Below, piece after piece: positions 41,272-49,542 of a DNA stretch of 64,000 nucleotides (the stretch's first letter is position 1; every line of letters begins with the position of its first letter). The notes beneath the pieces are model-generated. The model saw only the letters and a program-made list of their open reading frames with translations, ran no database searches and was not told the DNA's origin. This DNA comes from Aureispira anguillae. Its GTDB lineage: Bacteria > Bacteroidota > Bacteroidia > Chitinophagales > Saprospiraceae. The DNA lies in the NCBI RefSeq assembly GCF_026000115.1, contig NZ_AP026867.1, positions 3,591,716 through 3,655,715 on the forward strand, read 5' to 3'. The translations under genes and the position numbers were made by a program.

Positions 41272-42435
41272 ATGATTAATTTTTCGATTGTTTACAACCG
41301 TAAACACAAGCTCCGCAAAAATGGAACTGCTCTTATTCAAATTAAAGCTTATTTGAATAACAAAGCCAAATACTTTTCTACGAACATTTATGTTACTCCT
41401 AGACAATGGAGCCCTCGACGCAAACAAGTGGTAGACCATCCCAATTCTATGGCATTTAACAATGAGATTCGACGACAAATTGATCGAATGGAAACCTACG
41501 CCCTAGAGTTGATGAAAAAACAAGGTTCTGTCACCTTGCAACAACTTGATAATACCACACGCTATGAAGATCTAAATTCTTTTACAGAATTCTTTGAATA
41601 CGAAATGACCAACAGCTCTACCCTAGCCAATGAAACGAAGAAAAAACAAAAGACAGCGCTCAACTATCTCAAGAAGTTCCGAAAGAAAATTCTTTTTGCA
41701 GACTTGACTTATGATTTAATCCTGGAGTATGACCGTTTTTTGAGCAGCCATGGCTTGCACATTAATACAATTTACACCCATCACAAACAAGTTAGACGCT
41801 ATATTAATGTAGCGATCAAACGAGATATTTTTGATGCCAATAAGAATCCTTATAAAAAGTTTAGCCCAAAGCAGGTTAAAACAGAACGTACTGTACTCAC
41901 GCAACAAGAAGTCGCCCAGCTGGAGCAGCTCGTCTTTCCTAAAGATGAATTTTACCTAGAGCTAATTCGGGATATGTTTTTGTTTTCTTGTTATACGGGC
42001 TTGCGCTTTGCAGACGTGCGATCGGTCAAACGGGAAAATATCGAAGAAGACGAGCAGGGCTATCTTTTAAAAATCATTGCCAAAAAGACCAATAAGCAAC
42101 TGATCCTCCCTCTGTATAAACTCTATGGAGAAAAAACAACAAAGGTTATTAATAAGTACGTGTTTAAAAGTATGACTCCTAACACGCCCATTTTTCACGA
42201 ATACGCCAATCAGTATTACAATCGAATTTTAAAGGTCTTGGGAAAACGGGCCAATATCCATAAGCAGCTCACTAGCCATGTGGCTCGGCATACCTTCGCC
42301 ACACATTTGGCATCTAAGGTGCCTATTCATATTCTTAAGTCATTGCTCCAACATTCAAAATTAGATACTACTATGGTTTATTTGCATCTTTCTAATAAGA
42401 TTATTAATGATGCTTTGGATAAGATTGATTGGTAG
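41272..42435 (+). CDS. int: Tyrosine recombinase (integrase) of E2
   Basis: 387 residues from the ATG at 41272 (MINFSIVYN), equal in length to the E1 recombinase. Arm-binding domain (HKLRKNGTALIQIKAYL), SAM-like core domain and catalytic residues Arg (YTGLRFAD), His-x2-Arg (HVARHTFATHLA) and Tyr (TTMVYLHLS). Both recombinases share the core site, so they recognise the same tRNA end despite many differences elsewhere. Confidence 0.95.
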   Translation: MINFSIVYNRKHKLRKNGTALIQIKAYLNNKAKYFSTNIYVTPRQWSPRRKQVVDHPNSMAFNNEIRRQIDRMETYALELMKKQGSVTLQQLDNTTRYEDLNSFTEFFEYEMTNSSTLANETKKKQKTALNYLKKFRKKILFADLTYDLILEYDRFLSSHGLHINTIYTHHKQVRRYINVAIKRDIFDANKNPYKKFSPKQVKTERTVLTQQEVAQLEQLVFPKDEFYLELIRDMFLFSCYTGLRFADVRSVKRENIEEDEQGYLLKIIAKKTNKQLILPLYKLYGEKTTKVINKYVFKSMTPNTPIFHEYANQYYNRILKVLGKRANIHKQLTSHVARHTFATHLASKVPIHILKSLLQHSKLDTTMVYLHLSNKIINDALDKIDW

Positions 42436-42445
42436 AAATTTCTTA

Positions 42446-42480
42446 AAAATGATTAGCTAGAAAAACTAGCTAATCATTTT
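42446..42480. terminator. Bidirectional terminator between integrase and cargo
   Basis: A 15-bp perfect inverted repeat (42446-42460 with 42466-42480, GATTAGCTAG core) flanked by A and T runs serves both converging genes. Confidence 0.9.
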
Positions 42481-42980
42481 TAAATACCACAATCAGGAAA
42501 TTCATTTTTCGATTCTTTAGTTAGACTAAGCCAAGATTCCAATGGCTCTCGAATTCCATTTTCACTAAGCCATATTAAAAATGGTTCAGCATCTAATAAA
42601 GGAGCACTTTCTTTCCAAGCATCAACTCTTATCCAATCTCCGCCGTATACAAGTTCAATTCTTTTTCTTATCCCCCAAGAATTTACAATAACAAATGTCC
42701 ACAAAGATAACGTCATAAGAGCTCCTGAAACCTCTTCATTTATTTTGAAGAAATTTACAACTTTAGCTATCTCTGCTTTTGATTGAATTGTTAGTATTGT
42801 TTTTTCTCCCACAATACCGCTAGATTGTCCCTTTGGCAATTTTTCACGTTCTTTTATAATTATCTTTTTGCAATTTCGAAACAGTTTATCTAAGTTTTTT
42901 TGACTAGGAGTTTTAAGAAAAAACAATTGAATTCGGAATATTAGCTCTTCAAGGTAATTCATATAATTTCTACTTTTCAC
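42480..42980 (-). CDS. Hypothetical cargo protein
   Basis: 166 residues (or 160 from the second Met). Basic N-terminal helix, a beta-rich centre (GEKTILTIQSKAEIAKVVNFF) and a Trp-rich C-terminal half (LWTFVIVNSWGIRKRIELVYGGDWIRVDAW). Not recognised. It lies in the same slot behind the integrase as the nuclease/PIN pair of E1, so it may be a defence or immunity gene; no motif supports that directly. Confidence 0.6.
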   Translation of the reverse strand: MKSRNYMNYLEELIFRIQLFFLKTPSQKNLDKLFRNCKKIIIKEREKLPKGQSSGIVGEKTILTIQSKAEIAKVVNFFKINEEVSGALMTLSLWTFVIVNSWGIRKRIELVYGGDWIRVDAWKESAPLLDAEPFLIWLSENGIREPLESWLSLTKESKNEFPDCGI

Positions 42981-43103
42981 TATCTTTTTACTTATGATAA
43001 TGTTACTCTAACCTAAGGATACATTTTTCCTAAATAAAAAAATAAAACTTATTATGGGAATATTAGTCCAAAAATCATAAATACAATAAGCATATTTTTA
43101 AAT

Positions 43104-43146
43104 AAAAAAGCAGCAAAGAGTTTAGTCCTTGCTGCTTTTTTGTTTT
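43104..43146 (-). terminator. Terminator after the small minus-strand gene
   Basis: AAAAAGCAGCAA pairs with TTGCTGCTTTTT around about 11 bases, with T/A runs on both sides, 15 bases after the stop of 43161-43364. Confidence 0.85.
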
Positions 43147-43160
43147 TTGTAGCTGTTTTT

Positions 43161-43364
43161 TTAGTTTAGAATTTTTTTAACATTTTGACTTTTAACTGCT
43201 TCCTTAGCAGTCTTAACTAGTTTGTCTAGCCTCGATAACCTTTGCAATAACCGCTCCTTTCGCTTAACTTTCATTTTAGAAGTGCATGAATATGAATTGT
43301 TTAGTTTAACCAAATAATCGGGGAGGGGATTAAAAGTAACACAACTAAAACAAAAATAATTCAT
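43161..43364 (-). CDS. Small basic Cys-containing protein
   Basis: 67 residues with an N-terminal FCFSC pair and a basic helical C-terminus (KVKRKERLLQRLSRLDKLVKTAKEAVK). It follows the repressor on the same strand and ends at a good terminator, which supports it. Function unknown. Confidence 0.45.
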   Translation of the reverse strand: MNYFCFSCVTFNPLPDYLVKLNNSYSCTSKMKVKRKERLLQRLSRLDKLVKTAKEAVKSQNVKKILN

Positions 43365-43401
43365 TTTGAAAGTTAAAATATTCCTAAAAAAGAATTAGAA
43401 C

Positions 43402-43764
43402 CTAGTCCTCATCGGGCATTGCTTCCACTTCTTTTCGAATTGCTTCTAGTTCTTCTGCCAAAAAATCAATACGATCCCTTAACAAATGATTTTCCCTTTC
43501 TAAACTATCAGCTAGCCGATCTAAGTAATCTTTATCTACAGGATTTTCATGTACAAACATCTCCCCTTTTCCTATTAATAGCCAAGTTAAATTGACTCTA
43601 GGATATTTATCTACCAAAGGGATTAGTATTTTTGAACTAGGTAGCGTACTCCCATTCAAAACTCTAGATATTGCTGTTTGAGAAACACTAAGTTCCTTTG
43701 ACAATTTAGTACCATTAGTTTTTAACTTATTCAATAATTCCTCAAAACGTTGATGTACAGCCAT
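43402..43764 (-). CDS. cI-like repressor of E2
   Basis: 120 residues: HTH (LNKLKTNGTKLSKELSVSQTAISRVLNGSTLPSSKILIPLVDKYPRVNLTWLLIGKGEMF) of the Bacteroidota prophage type and a C-terminal coiled coil (LADSLERENHLLRDRIDFLAEELEAI). It faces the 21-bp palindrome at 43798-43818. Its recognition helix differs from the E1 repressor, so the two elements are probably of different immunity. Confidence 0.85.
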   Translation of the reverse strand: MAVHQRFEELLNKLKTNGTKLSKELSVSQTAISRVLNGSTLPSSKILIPLVDKYPRVNLTWLLIGKGEMFVHENPVDKDYLDRLADSLERENHLLRDRIDFLAEELEAIRKEVEAMPDED

Positions 43765-43797
43765 TTATTTATATATATAAATAATTAAACAAAAACT

Positions 43798-43818
43798 ATT
43801 AGCATTTTAAATGCTAAT
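43798..43818. promoter_or_regulatory. 21-bp palindromic operator candidate of E2
   Basis: ATTAGCATTT and its exact reverse complement flank a single T, 34 bases upstream of the repressor start. A -7-like CATATTTG for rightward transcription follows at 43846-43853. Perfect symmetry with G/C positions makes it a better operator candidate than the E1 one. Confidence 0.65.
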
Positions 43819-44028
43819 TAATTTTGTTTTAAGTTAAAAAAGACTCATATTTGTAATGTAAGGCAAACACAATAGTCATAGTAGCCAAAAACATTTTAAC
43901 AAAAAAAGAATATAAACAAACTAAAAAGCTTATTTACTCCTACATAGTGTAGACTAATGTAGACAAATGTAGACTAAAAACCGAGAATCGAACCTAAAAA
44001 ATAACAATTCATACTAGGATGAATGGAT

Positions 44029-44107
44029 TTGGGCGTACCAAAGAGGTATTGTTGAAATTTTATGAGGATGGAAAATCAACAACTAAAAGGCAGCTTTTAG
44101 CGTCCAA
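44029..44107 (+). ncRNA. Cloverleaf-like structured element (copy 2)
   Basis: Same plan as 15932-16006: P1 TTGGGCG (44029-44035) with CGTCCAA (44101-44107), one G-T pair; P2 TACC/GGTA; P3 GTTGA...TCAAC with TTTT/AAAA; P4 CTAAAAG/CTTTTAG with loop GCAG. Between the copies P3 and P4 change on both sides and keep pairing. The rest of 43819-44236 holds no gene I can support. Confidence 0.6.
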
Positions 44108-44256
44108 CAAAACAAATAAATATTCATGCGCTAACTTTTTACTTTGTGACCTTTGCAAATGTTAAAAAAAGATAGCCCTACTCTATTTTAAATTAACAGT
44201 GGCTTTTAACTGCTCAAAAGGCGGTAAGGCGAAGCCATGCCCAAACAAAAAATTTT

Positions 44257-44514
44257 ATGACCGACAACGAAACACTCACCTTTTGTCAGTTTTTACGGCA
44301 AACACTTTCGATTGACCAATTTGAAGCACTTAGCAAAACGCTAGGCATTAGCCAAAACAAGCTCACCAGATTACTCAAAACGCCTGCAGATACACCTTAT
44401 GAAGTTGTATTAAAATTGGGAGAACTATTAGATATAAAAGCCATTGAGTTGGTCAATCAATTTGATTTGGGCATTGATAAAATAACCATTCGACAACATT
44501 CTTTAATTCAATAA
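44257..44514 (+). CDS. Small early helical DNA-binding-like protein
   Basis: 85 residues, homologue of 16237-16530: LSIDQFEALSKTLGISQNKLTRLLKTPADTPYEVVLKLGELL has HTH-like spacing. A 7-codon reading frame (MPKQKIL, 44237-44260) ends in TGA overlapping this ATG; in E1 the matching codons are fused in frame behind a TTG. So the start region may be translationally coupled or has shifted. Probable Cro-like regulator. Confidence 0.62.
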   Translation: MTDNETLTFCQFLRQTLSIDQFEALSKTLGISQNKLTRLLKTPADTPYEVVLKLGELLDIKAIELVNQFDLGIDKITIRQHSLIQ

Positions 44515-44561
44515 TTATCATATAAAAATCATGGAAATCCATCCAAAAAATCAAACTTAAT

Positions 44562-44921
44562 ATGATGGATCAAACATTTGTAGAAGTATTAAAATTACAG
44601 CTCAAAGCAGAACTCAGAGAAGAACTTAGAGAAGAACTAAAAGAAGAAGTTAAGGAAGAAATCAAAGAGGAGGTCAAGGTAGAAGTTAAAGAAGAGTTCA
44701 AAGAAGAGCTAAAACTATTACTCATTAAAGACAAGAGCTATATAAATACAGTCGAAACGGCACATGTATTAGGTTTACAACCTAGAACTGTACGAAAGCT
44801 CAATGAGGAAGGTAAACTAGATGGACGCAAGTATAAAAAAACGGGCTATCTATTTTTTGTCAAGGAAGAAGTTGAAGCTTATCAGCGCAACAACCTCCAT
44901 CATGCTGCATCTTTTGCATAG
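44562..44921 (+). CDS. Excisionase-like HTH protein with charged coiled coil
   Basis: 119 residues. Residues ~8-50 are a repetitive Glu/Lys coiled coil (about ten EEL/KEE-type units, EELREELKEEVKEEI), probably expanded by repeat slippage. Then comes the HTH_17 fold (YINTVETAHVLGLQPRTVRKLNEEGKLDGRKYKKTGYLFFVKEEVEAY). Homologue of 16541-16849. Confidence 0.75.
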   Translation: MMDQTFVEVLKLQLKAELREELREELKEEVKEEIKEEVKVEVKEEFKEELKLLLIKDKSYINTVETAHVLGLQPRTVRKLNEEGKLDGRKYKKTGYLFFVKEEVEAYQRNNLHHAASFA

Positions 44922-44941
44922 CAGCACATTTTTAACATAGG

Positions 44942-44966
44942 TTGGATGTAGCATTGCTGCATCCAA
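44942..44966 (+). terminator. Stem-loop after the HTH gene
   Basis: TTGGATGTAGC pairs over 11 positions with GCTGCATCCAA around ATT, 20 bases after the stop. No T-run follows, so it may be a processing stem or weak terminator before the tRNA-like RNA. Confidence 0.6.
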
Positions 44967-44976
44967 TCTAAAAAAT

Positions 44977-45115
44977 GACCAGATAGGAAAGATTGCAAAT
45001 CCGCAGCAATTAAAGGAGTTCGAGTCTCCTTCTGATCACAGGGTAGCAAGTTTATACTTGTCACAGTCACGGCGACTTATATGCCGAGGTACAGCTTCAC
45101 CGCTGTACCATTTTT
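44977..45115 (+). ncRNA. tRNA-like RNA with two hairpins and terminator (copy 2)
   Basis: Acceptor GACCAGA (44977-44983) pairs at six of seven positions with TCTGATC (45031-45037), directly abutting the T-arm AGGAG-TTCGAGT-CTCCT; a stem ATTGC/GCAAT stands in the anticodon place with a 9-base loop, and no D-arm exists. Then CAAGT-TTAT-ACTTG, CGGC-GACTTATAT-GCCG and a perfect terminator GGTACAGC-TTCACC-GCTGTACC-ATTTTT (45088-45115). The order equals E1 18608-18765. The RNA ends 23 bases before the replication-like gene. Confidence 0.7.
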
Positions 45116-45137
45116 AAACCACTATAATTACATACCA

Positions 45138-46613
45138 ATGGAACTATCAACTAAATTCCATCAATTTTCTATCTATGATCTGCTCGACAGAAATCAAACC
45201 TTAGAAAAGGTCTATGATTTGATGGAGATCTATCAAAAAAAGTGGCGTAGAAGCCACAAACGAGGTGGAATGGTTTCCAGTGTACACGATGTACTACAAG
45301 CCATCTTGTCTTTAATGCCTCGCACTATGGAAGCTATGAAAACCGAGCAATCAAACGTTTTTGATTTGGCGGTACAGGAGCAGCAATTCTTTTGTTTTGC
45401 CAACAATGAGTATTTGGCTACCATGGTCAATAAACAAGCCGCTCGTCCCCTATTACAAATTAGTGGGCGTACCGTTCGATCTTGTATTCAAAAGCTCTTA
45501 GCCGCTAAAATTTTGGTTAAGAAGGTCAATTTCTTGGCTACTGGCAAAGATTACCCCAAACCCATGCACGAGCACCCTGCTGGGCGTGGTAAGTTTAAAT
45601 TGATCCTGAACTCGGAGGTCTTGGTTTGGGGGCAAACTGAGGCAAATAGCAGCCTTGATGCGCCAAATTTGGACAACGCCCTGCCCCTTGATTCTGCGGA
45701 TAATACGACATCTTTTCCACAGATGACTATACTAGATAATATAGATACTTTAAAACAATATAATAGAACACCTACTGGATCTGTGAATAAGGCTTCTGCT
45801 AACGCAGAGCTTAAGCATTCAACTAACTCAGGTGCAGAGCAGGGAAGCAAGTCTATTTCCAATTCAAATGCAAACAATTTGCCGAGAAATTTTACACAAA
45901 AGGTCTTTATTCCTTCGACAAACAAAGAAGAGTTCTTGACTCGCCAGCTATTTGAGCAAGCTCGTGCTGGGCTTTGGAACGGGAAAAACTTTAATGTTGC
46001 CCAAACGCAGCAAGCCGTTGACCTGCTCCGCTCCCACTTGCGCTTGACTGAGGATTATGTGCGTCTATTTCGCAAGCAAAAGCTCGAACAATTCAAAGAT
46101 TCTGCCTATTACAAAGGTTTGGCTAAGAATCCTAAGCACCAATGGAAAATGTTAAACGATTGGTTTGCTAAAAAACTGCCTAATGTGGAGCTTTCTGCCC
46201 TTAGAATCGTAGCAGAAGCCCTGCAAAAGCAGCGAGAAAACGCCCTTAAAAACGATTATATGGATAAAATCTTTGCTCCAACTCAATATTTCATTTCTAA
46301 GCATTGGGAGCGAGCCTTGGACTATTCTAAAGCCGATTTTGCCACCATTTACACCAAATTTAGCCCTAAAAATCGAAGCTTGTCCTATTATCAAATGGTC
46401 ATGGAACAAGTGAATCAAGCCCATACCTCCGCTTTACAAGCCATTCAAGATGGTAGCACACAATATGCCATCAATGTGACGGAAAAAGCATGGCGAAAAG
46501 TGCGAGGCATGATTGCACAAGCGCCTCCTGGAGTCAGCCAAGCGCAGAAAAACAAACTGATTCAAAAATTCAAAGATCGCTTACAACCTATTTTTTCAAA
46601 TCAACTCTCTTAA
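45138..46613 (+). CDS. Putative replication initiation / DNA-binding protein
   Basis: 491 residues from the ATG at 45138 (MELSTKFHQF); the longer reading from 45081 would run through the terminator of the RNA upstream and is rejected. Homologue of 18810-20345, with the shared HKRGG motif, a probable winged helix (ISGRTVRSCIQKLLAAKILVKKVNFL ... GRGKFKLILNSEVLVWG), a Ser/Asn linker and a helical C-terminal domain (about 290-490). Role inferred as for the E1 copy. Confidence 0.6.
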   Translation: MELSTKFHQFSIYDLLDRNQTLEKVYDLMEIYQKKWRRSHKRGGMVSSVHDVLQAILSLMPRTMEAMKTEQSNVFDLAVQEQQFFCFANNEYLATMVNKQAARPLLQISGRTVRSCIQKLLAAKILVKKVNFLATGKDYPKPMHEHPAGRGKFKLILNSEVLVWGQTEANSSLDAPNLDNALPLDSADNTTSFPQMTILDNIDTLKQYNRTPTGSVNKASANAELKHSTNSGAEQGSKSISNSNANNLPRNFTQKVFIPSTNKEEFLTRQLFEQARAGLWNGKNFNVAQTQQAVDLLRSHLRLTEDYVRLFRKQKLEQFKDSAYYKGLAKNPKHQWKMLNDWFAKKLPNVELSALRIVAEALQKQRENALKNDYMDKIFAPTQYFISKHWERALDYSKADFATIYTKFSPKNRSLSYYQMVMEQVNQAHTSALQAIQDGSTQYAINVTEKAWRKVRGMIAQAPPGVSQAQKNKLIQKFKDRLQPIFSNQLS

Positions 46614-46615
46614 TT

Positions 46616-47107
46616 ATGGCTAGTTCTAGTGGCTCAAAACCTGAATTCAAACTAAAAAAAGATTCCTTAACTTATTTATTAATCAAAACCAGCAACAGCT
46701 CCACTCCTATTAAGCGCTATTCCTTGGACTATAGAACGCCTAACCATCCAGCCTTGGGAGTTGATCGTTTGGAGCGTGTGTTCATCAAAGGAAAAGCATT
46801 TGAATGGGCGGTTTTATACGATAACAAAACTAATCAAATTCAAGCTTATTATCATCCAAAAACACAGGATCAACAACTAAGCAAAGATAAATTTCAAATG
46901 CTCTTAGGCAAGGTAAAACTAAAGCTTTACATCATTTATACGGCTGCTTACAAGCTTAAAACAGGACGCACTAAAGGCTTAAGTATGCCCATTCAAGAAC
47001 TAACCGAGATCCCTCAATATTGGAACCAAGACGTTGAGCGGATCATGGTCTATGAAAATGGAAAACACACTCAAAATTTTATCAAAGGTCAATTCTTTAA
47101 ATTATGA
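46616..47107 (+). CDS. Conserved element protein, unknown
   Basis: 163 residues from the ATG at 46616, two bases after the previous stop; the reading from 46490 would overlap it by over 100 bases. Shares EWAVLYD, YYHPKT and YWNQDVERI with 20332-20784. Basic, soluble, unknown. Confidence 0.65.
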   Translation: MASSSGSKPEFKLKKDSLTYLLIKTSNSSTPIKRYSLDYRTPNHPALGVDRLERVFIKGKAFEWAVLYDNKTNQIQAYYHPKTQDQQLSKDKFQMLLGKVKLKLYIIYTAAYKLKTGRTKGLSMPIQELTEIPQYWNQDVERIMVYENGKHTQNFIKGQFFKL

Positions 47108-47490
47108 ACTACTACCACTCTTTTGAACAGATCCAAGTCCTCAAGATTCCCATTCAATTGGAACTGAGACAATGGTTCTACTTCGCTCAATTTCTCCTCA
47201 CCTACTCTAGCCCCCAAGCTGAGGACGATGCTCTGCAAGCGTGTTGGAAAGCTGCCAACATTCAAATCATTCTTAAAATCAACAAACTTAGAACCCGTTC
47301 AGGAATACAAGCAAAAAAAGCCTATCGCCTGCAGCTCAGCCCTACAGAAAAACACGCTCTGCAGTATTCCATCGGACTCGCTTCTATTGATGATCCCTAT
47401 TTAACTACTATTCTTTATGAGCTCAATGTTCAACTTGAGCAATTTGATTTAACACAGAACAATAAAAAAAGGATTACTAGCGGCAACTAG
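47104..47490 (+). CDS. Conserved helical element protein, unknown
   Basis: 128 residues, homologue of 20784-21188 (LQLSPTEKHALQYSI). The start overlaps the previous stop in ATGA. Its last codons lie inside a stem-loop (GGATTACTAG at 47471-47480 with its complement at 47487-47496), the counterpart of the intercistronic hairpin of E1. Confidence 0.65.
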   Translation: MNYYHSFEQIQVLKIPIQLELRQWFYFAQFLLTYSSPQAEDDALQACWKAANIQIILKINKLRTRSGIQAKKAYRLQLSPTEKHALQYSIGLASIDDPYLTTILYELNVQLEQFDLTQNNKKRITSGN

Positions 47491-47527
47491 TAATCCTCTT
47501 AGACAACTTTCTTAAAACATCAAAGTT

Positions 47528-48691
47528 ATGACAACTTTTGCAGAAAACCCACACAGTAAACAACGCAAACTTAAAAATTACGCCATTTTTAATTGGTCAT
47601 TAAGCAAAACCCTAGACCAGAAGTTTGAGCACAAGAACTTTGCTAGACGTTTTGCATGGGCAAACATGGCATTTCTAGGCATGGGAGCCATTGCTCAACT
47701 CGCTAGTTTAACCACCGCATTTACCATGCTCTCCTATCTTTTTATCAATATCCATTGGATGCTCCGCATTGCCTGTTCGGCTGCCTTGGTGCTAATGATC
47801 GAGGTCATTAAACGAGAATCTACTCATGATGTCATGAAAGGGTTATTCCAATACCAAGACGTTGAAAAGTTCTCGGCGTTCTTGGCCCTGGTAACCGTTG
47901 GAGCGAGTATTTTTATTTCCATTGAAGGCGCTAAGATCCTCCCTTCCCTATTGGTGGACGAGGTAAACTTTCATAGCCCTAGGCTTAAAAGCTCGCAAGG
48001 CATAGAAACCGATTTTAACAATCGAATTCTTTCTTTAGAACAGGAACGAGACAACTACAGAAAAACAAGGTTGTACCAAGGTCGATTGGCTCGAAAAGAT
48101 TCCAAAGTCGTGGAACAATACAATCAAAAAATTGAAGCCACACAGACCCAAAAGGATGCTGCTCTGGCTGCCCTCCTACTCGATAACCAAGCGCTACAAG
48201 AAAAAGCTGCACAAGATTTTCAGTCCAGGAAAAATACCATGATTGTAGAACGGGAAAAGTTAGGCACACAGCTCGTTCGTGCTGCCATTGGTTTTGAGCT
48301 TTTATTTCTCCTTTCTATGTGCTTTTCTTGGTGGTATTACACCGAATGTCTTAAGGAAAAAGAGGAAAAGGCAGAAAACGCCCAAACCCCGATAAATAAA
48401 GGAAGTACTACTGCAGTACTGCAGCAGTACTACGGCGATAATTTGGAAAAAAACGCCGAACAAGCGCACGAAGCTCCCAATATTCAAAAGATTGGTTTCA
48501 TTGATTATCAACAACCACAAAAACAACCGCAAAAACAGCCACAAAAAGAGGATAAAATCAAGAAGGAATACACTCGAATTTGCCCTCAGTGTGGCAATGG
48601 GTTTATTCACAAATCGCACAATCATACCTACTGCAAGCGCTCTTGTTTGATTGCTGCTAGGGAGAAAAAGTCCTCCGCTTCATCTAACTAA
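47528..48691 (+). CDS. Polytopic membrane protein with coiled coil and C-terminal zinc finger
   Basis: 387 residues, homologue of 22080-23222 with the same four transmembrane helices, coiled coil and zinc finger (CPQCGNGFIHKSHNHTYCKRSC). Codons for about residues 289-308 overlap three AGTACT palindromes of the repeat array (48404-48431), so DNA signals and coding sequence are combined here. A PQKQ repeat (about 330-345) replaces part of the E1 linker. Confidence 0.7.
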   Translation: MTTFAENPHSKQRKLKNYAIFNWSLSKTLDQKFEHKNFARRFAWANMAFLGMGAIAQLASLTTAFTMLSYLFINIHWMLRIACSAALVLMIEVIKRESTHDVMKGLFQYQDVEKFSAFLALVTVGASIFISIEGAKILPSLLVDEVNFHSPRLKSSQGIETDFNNRILSLEQERDNYRKTRLYQGRLARKDSKVVEQYNQKIEATQTQKDAALAALLLDNQALQEKAAQDFQSRKNTMIVEREKLGTQLVRAAIGFELLFLLSMCFSWWYYTECLKEKEEKAENAQTPINKGSTTAVLQQYYGDNLEKNAEQAHEAPNIQKIGFIDYQQPQKQPQKQPQKEDKIKKEYTRICPQCGNGFIHKSHNHTYCKRSCLIAAREKKSSASSN

Positions 48692-48728
48692 AAACCAAGC
48701 AGTACTGCAGTAGTACTACAGCAGTACT
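48374..48728. repeat. AGTACT / CTGCAG palindrome clusters of E2
   Basis: AGTACT stands at 48404, 48415 and 48426 inside the 3' part of the zinc-finger gene and at 48701, 48712 and 48723 after its stop, interleaved with CTGCAG. The start (ACGCCC...CCGATAAATAAAGGAAGTACT) matches E1 23289-23325. Total of six AGTACT, as in E1. Confidence 0.8.
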
Positions 48729-48752
48729 GCTGCAGTAAAAAAACAACTCATT

Positions 48753-48962
48753 ATGGCTAACCAACATTATATTATCATACTGCAGCAGCTACACCAAAAA
48801 CTACTGCAGAAATTACAAAAAGAACAGCTCCTTTTAACAACCATTCAAAGCAACTCTAATTTGGAGCGCTTGAACCAGGAACAAAAGATCTATGATCTTA
48901 AAATTAAAATCTCTAGTACTAAAACTTATATGCAACAACTTCAAAATCGACTAACATCTTAA
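48753..48962 (+). CDS. Small coiled-coil protein
   Basis: 69 residues, Gln/Leu-rich helix (YIIILQQLHQKLLQKLQKEQLLLTTIQ). Position is comparable to the 70-residue coiled-coil protein of E1 (24164-24376), with weak similarity. Unknown. Confidence 0.5.
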   Translation: MANQHYIIILQQLHQKLLQKLQKEQLLLTTIQSNSNLERLNQEQKIYDLKIKISSTKTYMQQLQNRLTS

Positions 48963-48966
48963 TTTT

Positions 48967-49197
48967 ATGAAAAACACAATCAATTCAAACCGCATCAATC
49001 CAAGAAAAAAATTGACTCCATTATTTTGCTTATGTACTGCCTTTTTTATTCTGTTTATTTGGAATGCCTATGACATTGTAATAATAACCATTCAACAAAG
49101 TAGGATAAAGGACGAGATTCAGGATCTAAAACAAGAGAATGAAATACTCAATGAAGAAATCTTTCAACTTCAAAAAGAGCTGCAGCAAAACCGCTAA
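48967..49197 (+). pseudogene. Truncated copy of the small membrane/coiled-coil protein
   Basis: 76 residues, homologue of 17162-17416: helix FCLCTAFFILFIWNAYDIVIITI then EIQDLKQENEILNEEIFQLQKELQQNR. After Asn-Arg the E1 gene continues with CGA, here TAA stands in its place, and the following codons (IIADKVLKLNI in E1) are still readable to a second TAA at 49231-49233. So this copy lost its last ~12 residues recently; it may still work. Confidence 0.6.
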
Positions 49198-49287
49198 ATC
49201 ATAGCAGACAAAGTGCTAAAACTAAACATTTAAATTTCGTTGCTCAACCTTGTGAATGTCTCTTTTAAAAACAATCTTTTCAAATTT

Positions 49288-49315
49288 ACGCCATTAGTTT
49301 CTAGTGGCGTTTTTT
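49288..49315 (+). terminator. Rho-independent terminator
   Basis: ACGCCATTAG pairs with CTAGTGGCGT around TTT and is followed by a T-run; identical to 24393-24420. Confidence 0.9.
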
Positions 49316-49386
49316 ATTTGCTTGCATATAGCCTTACAATGCCTTAGTTTAGGGCTTTTACAATTATTTACAAAATTCTAATGCAC

Positions 49387-49542
49387 ATGAAAAAGCTAAA
49401 AAAAACGAGAGCTAAACTAAGACCAGGAGAAGAAGTCGTCGGCATGGCTGTCCCTGATTTTTTATTAAATCAAGAGCATCAAAAAAAACTCCGTAAGCCC
49501 AAATCAAATTCTAAAACAAAATCAAACCGCAAGCGCTCATGA
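49387..49542 (+). CDS. Small basic protein
   Basis: 51 residues, almost the same as 24492-24647 (one Glu to Gln change in the middle, LLNQEH). The stop overlaps the metallopeptidase start in ATGA. Confidence 0.65.
   Translation: MKKLKKTRAKLRPGEEVVGMAVPDFLLNQEHQKKLRKPKSNSKTKSNRKRS

Noticed and set aside
44977-45038. Functional tRNA in E2
   Set aside because: There is no D-arm and the loop in anticodon position has nine bases; only the acceptor and T-arm are tRNA-like.
45081-45137. Longer start for the E2 replication-like protein
   Set aside because: It would translate the terminator stem GGTACAGC/GCTGTACC, and the E1 homologue has no such extension.
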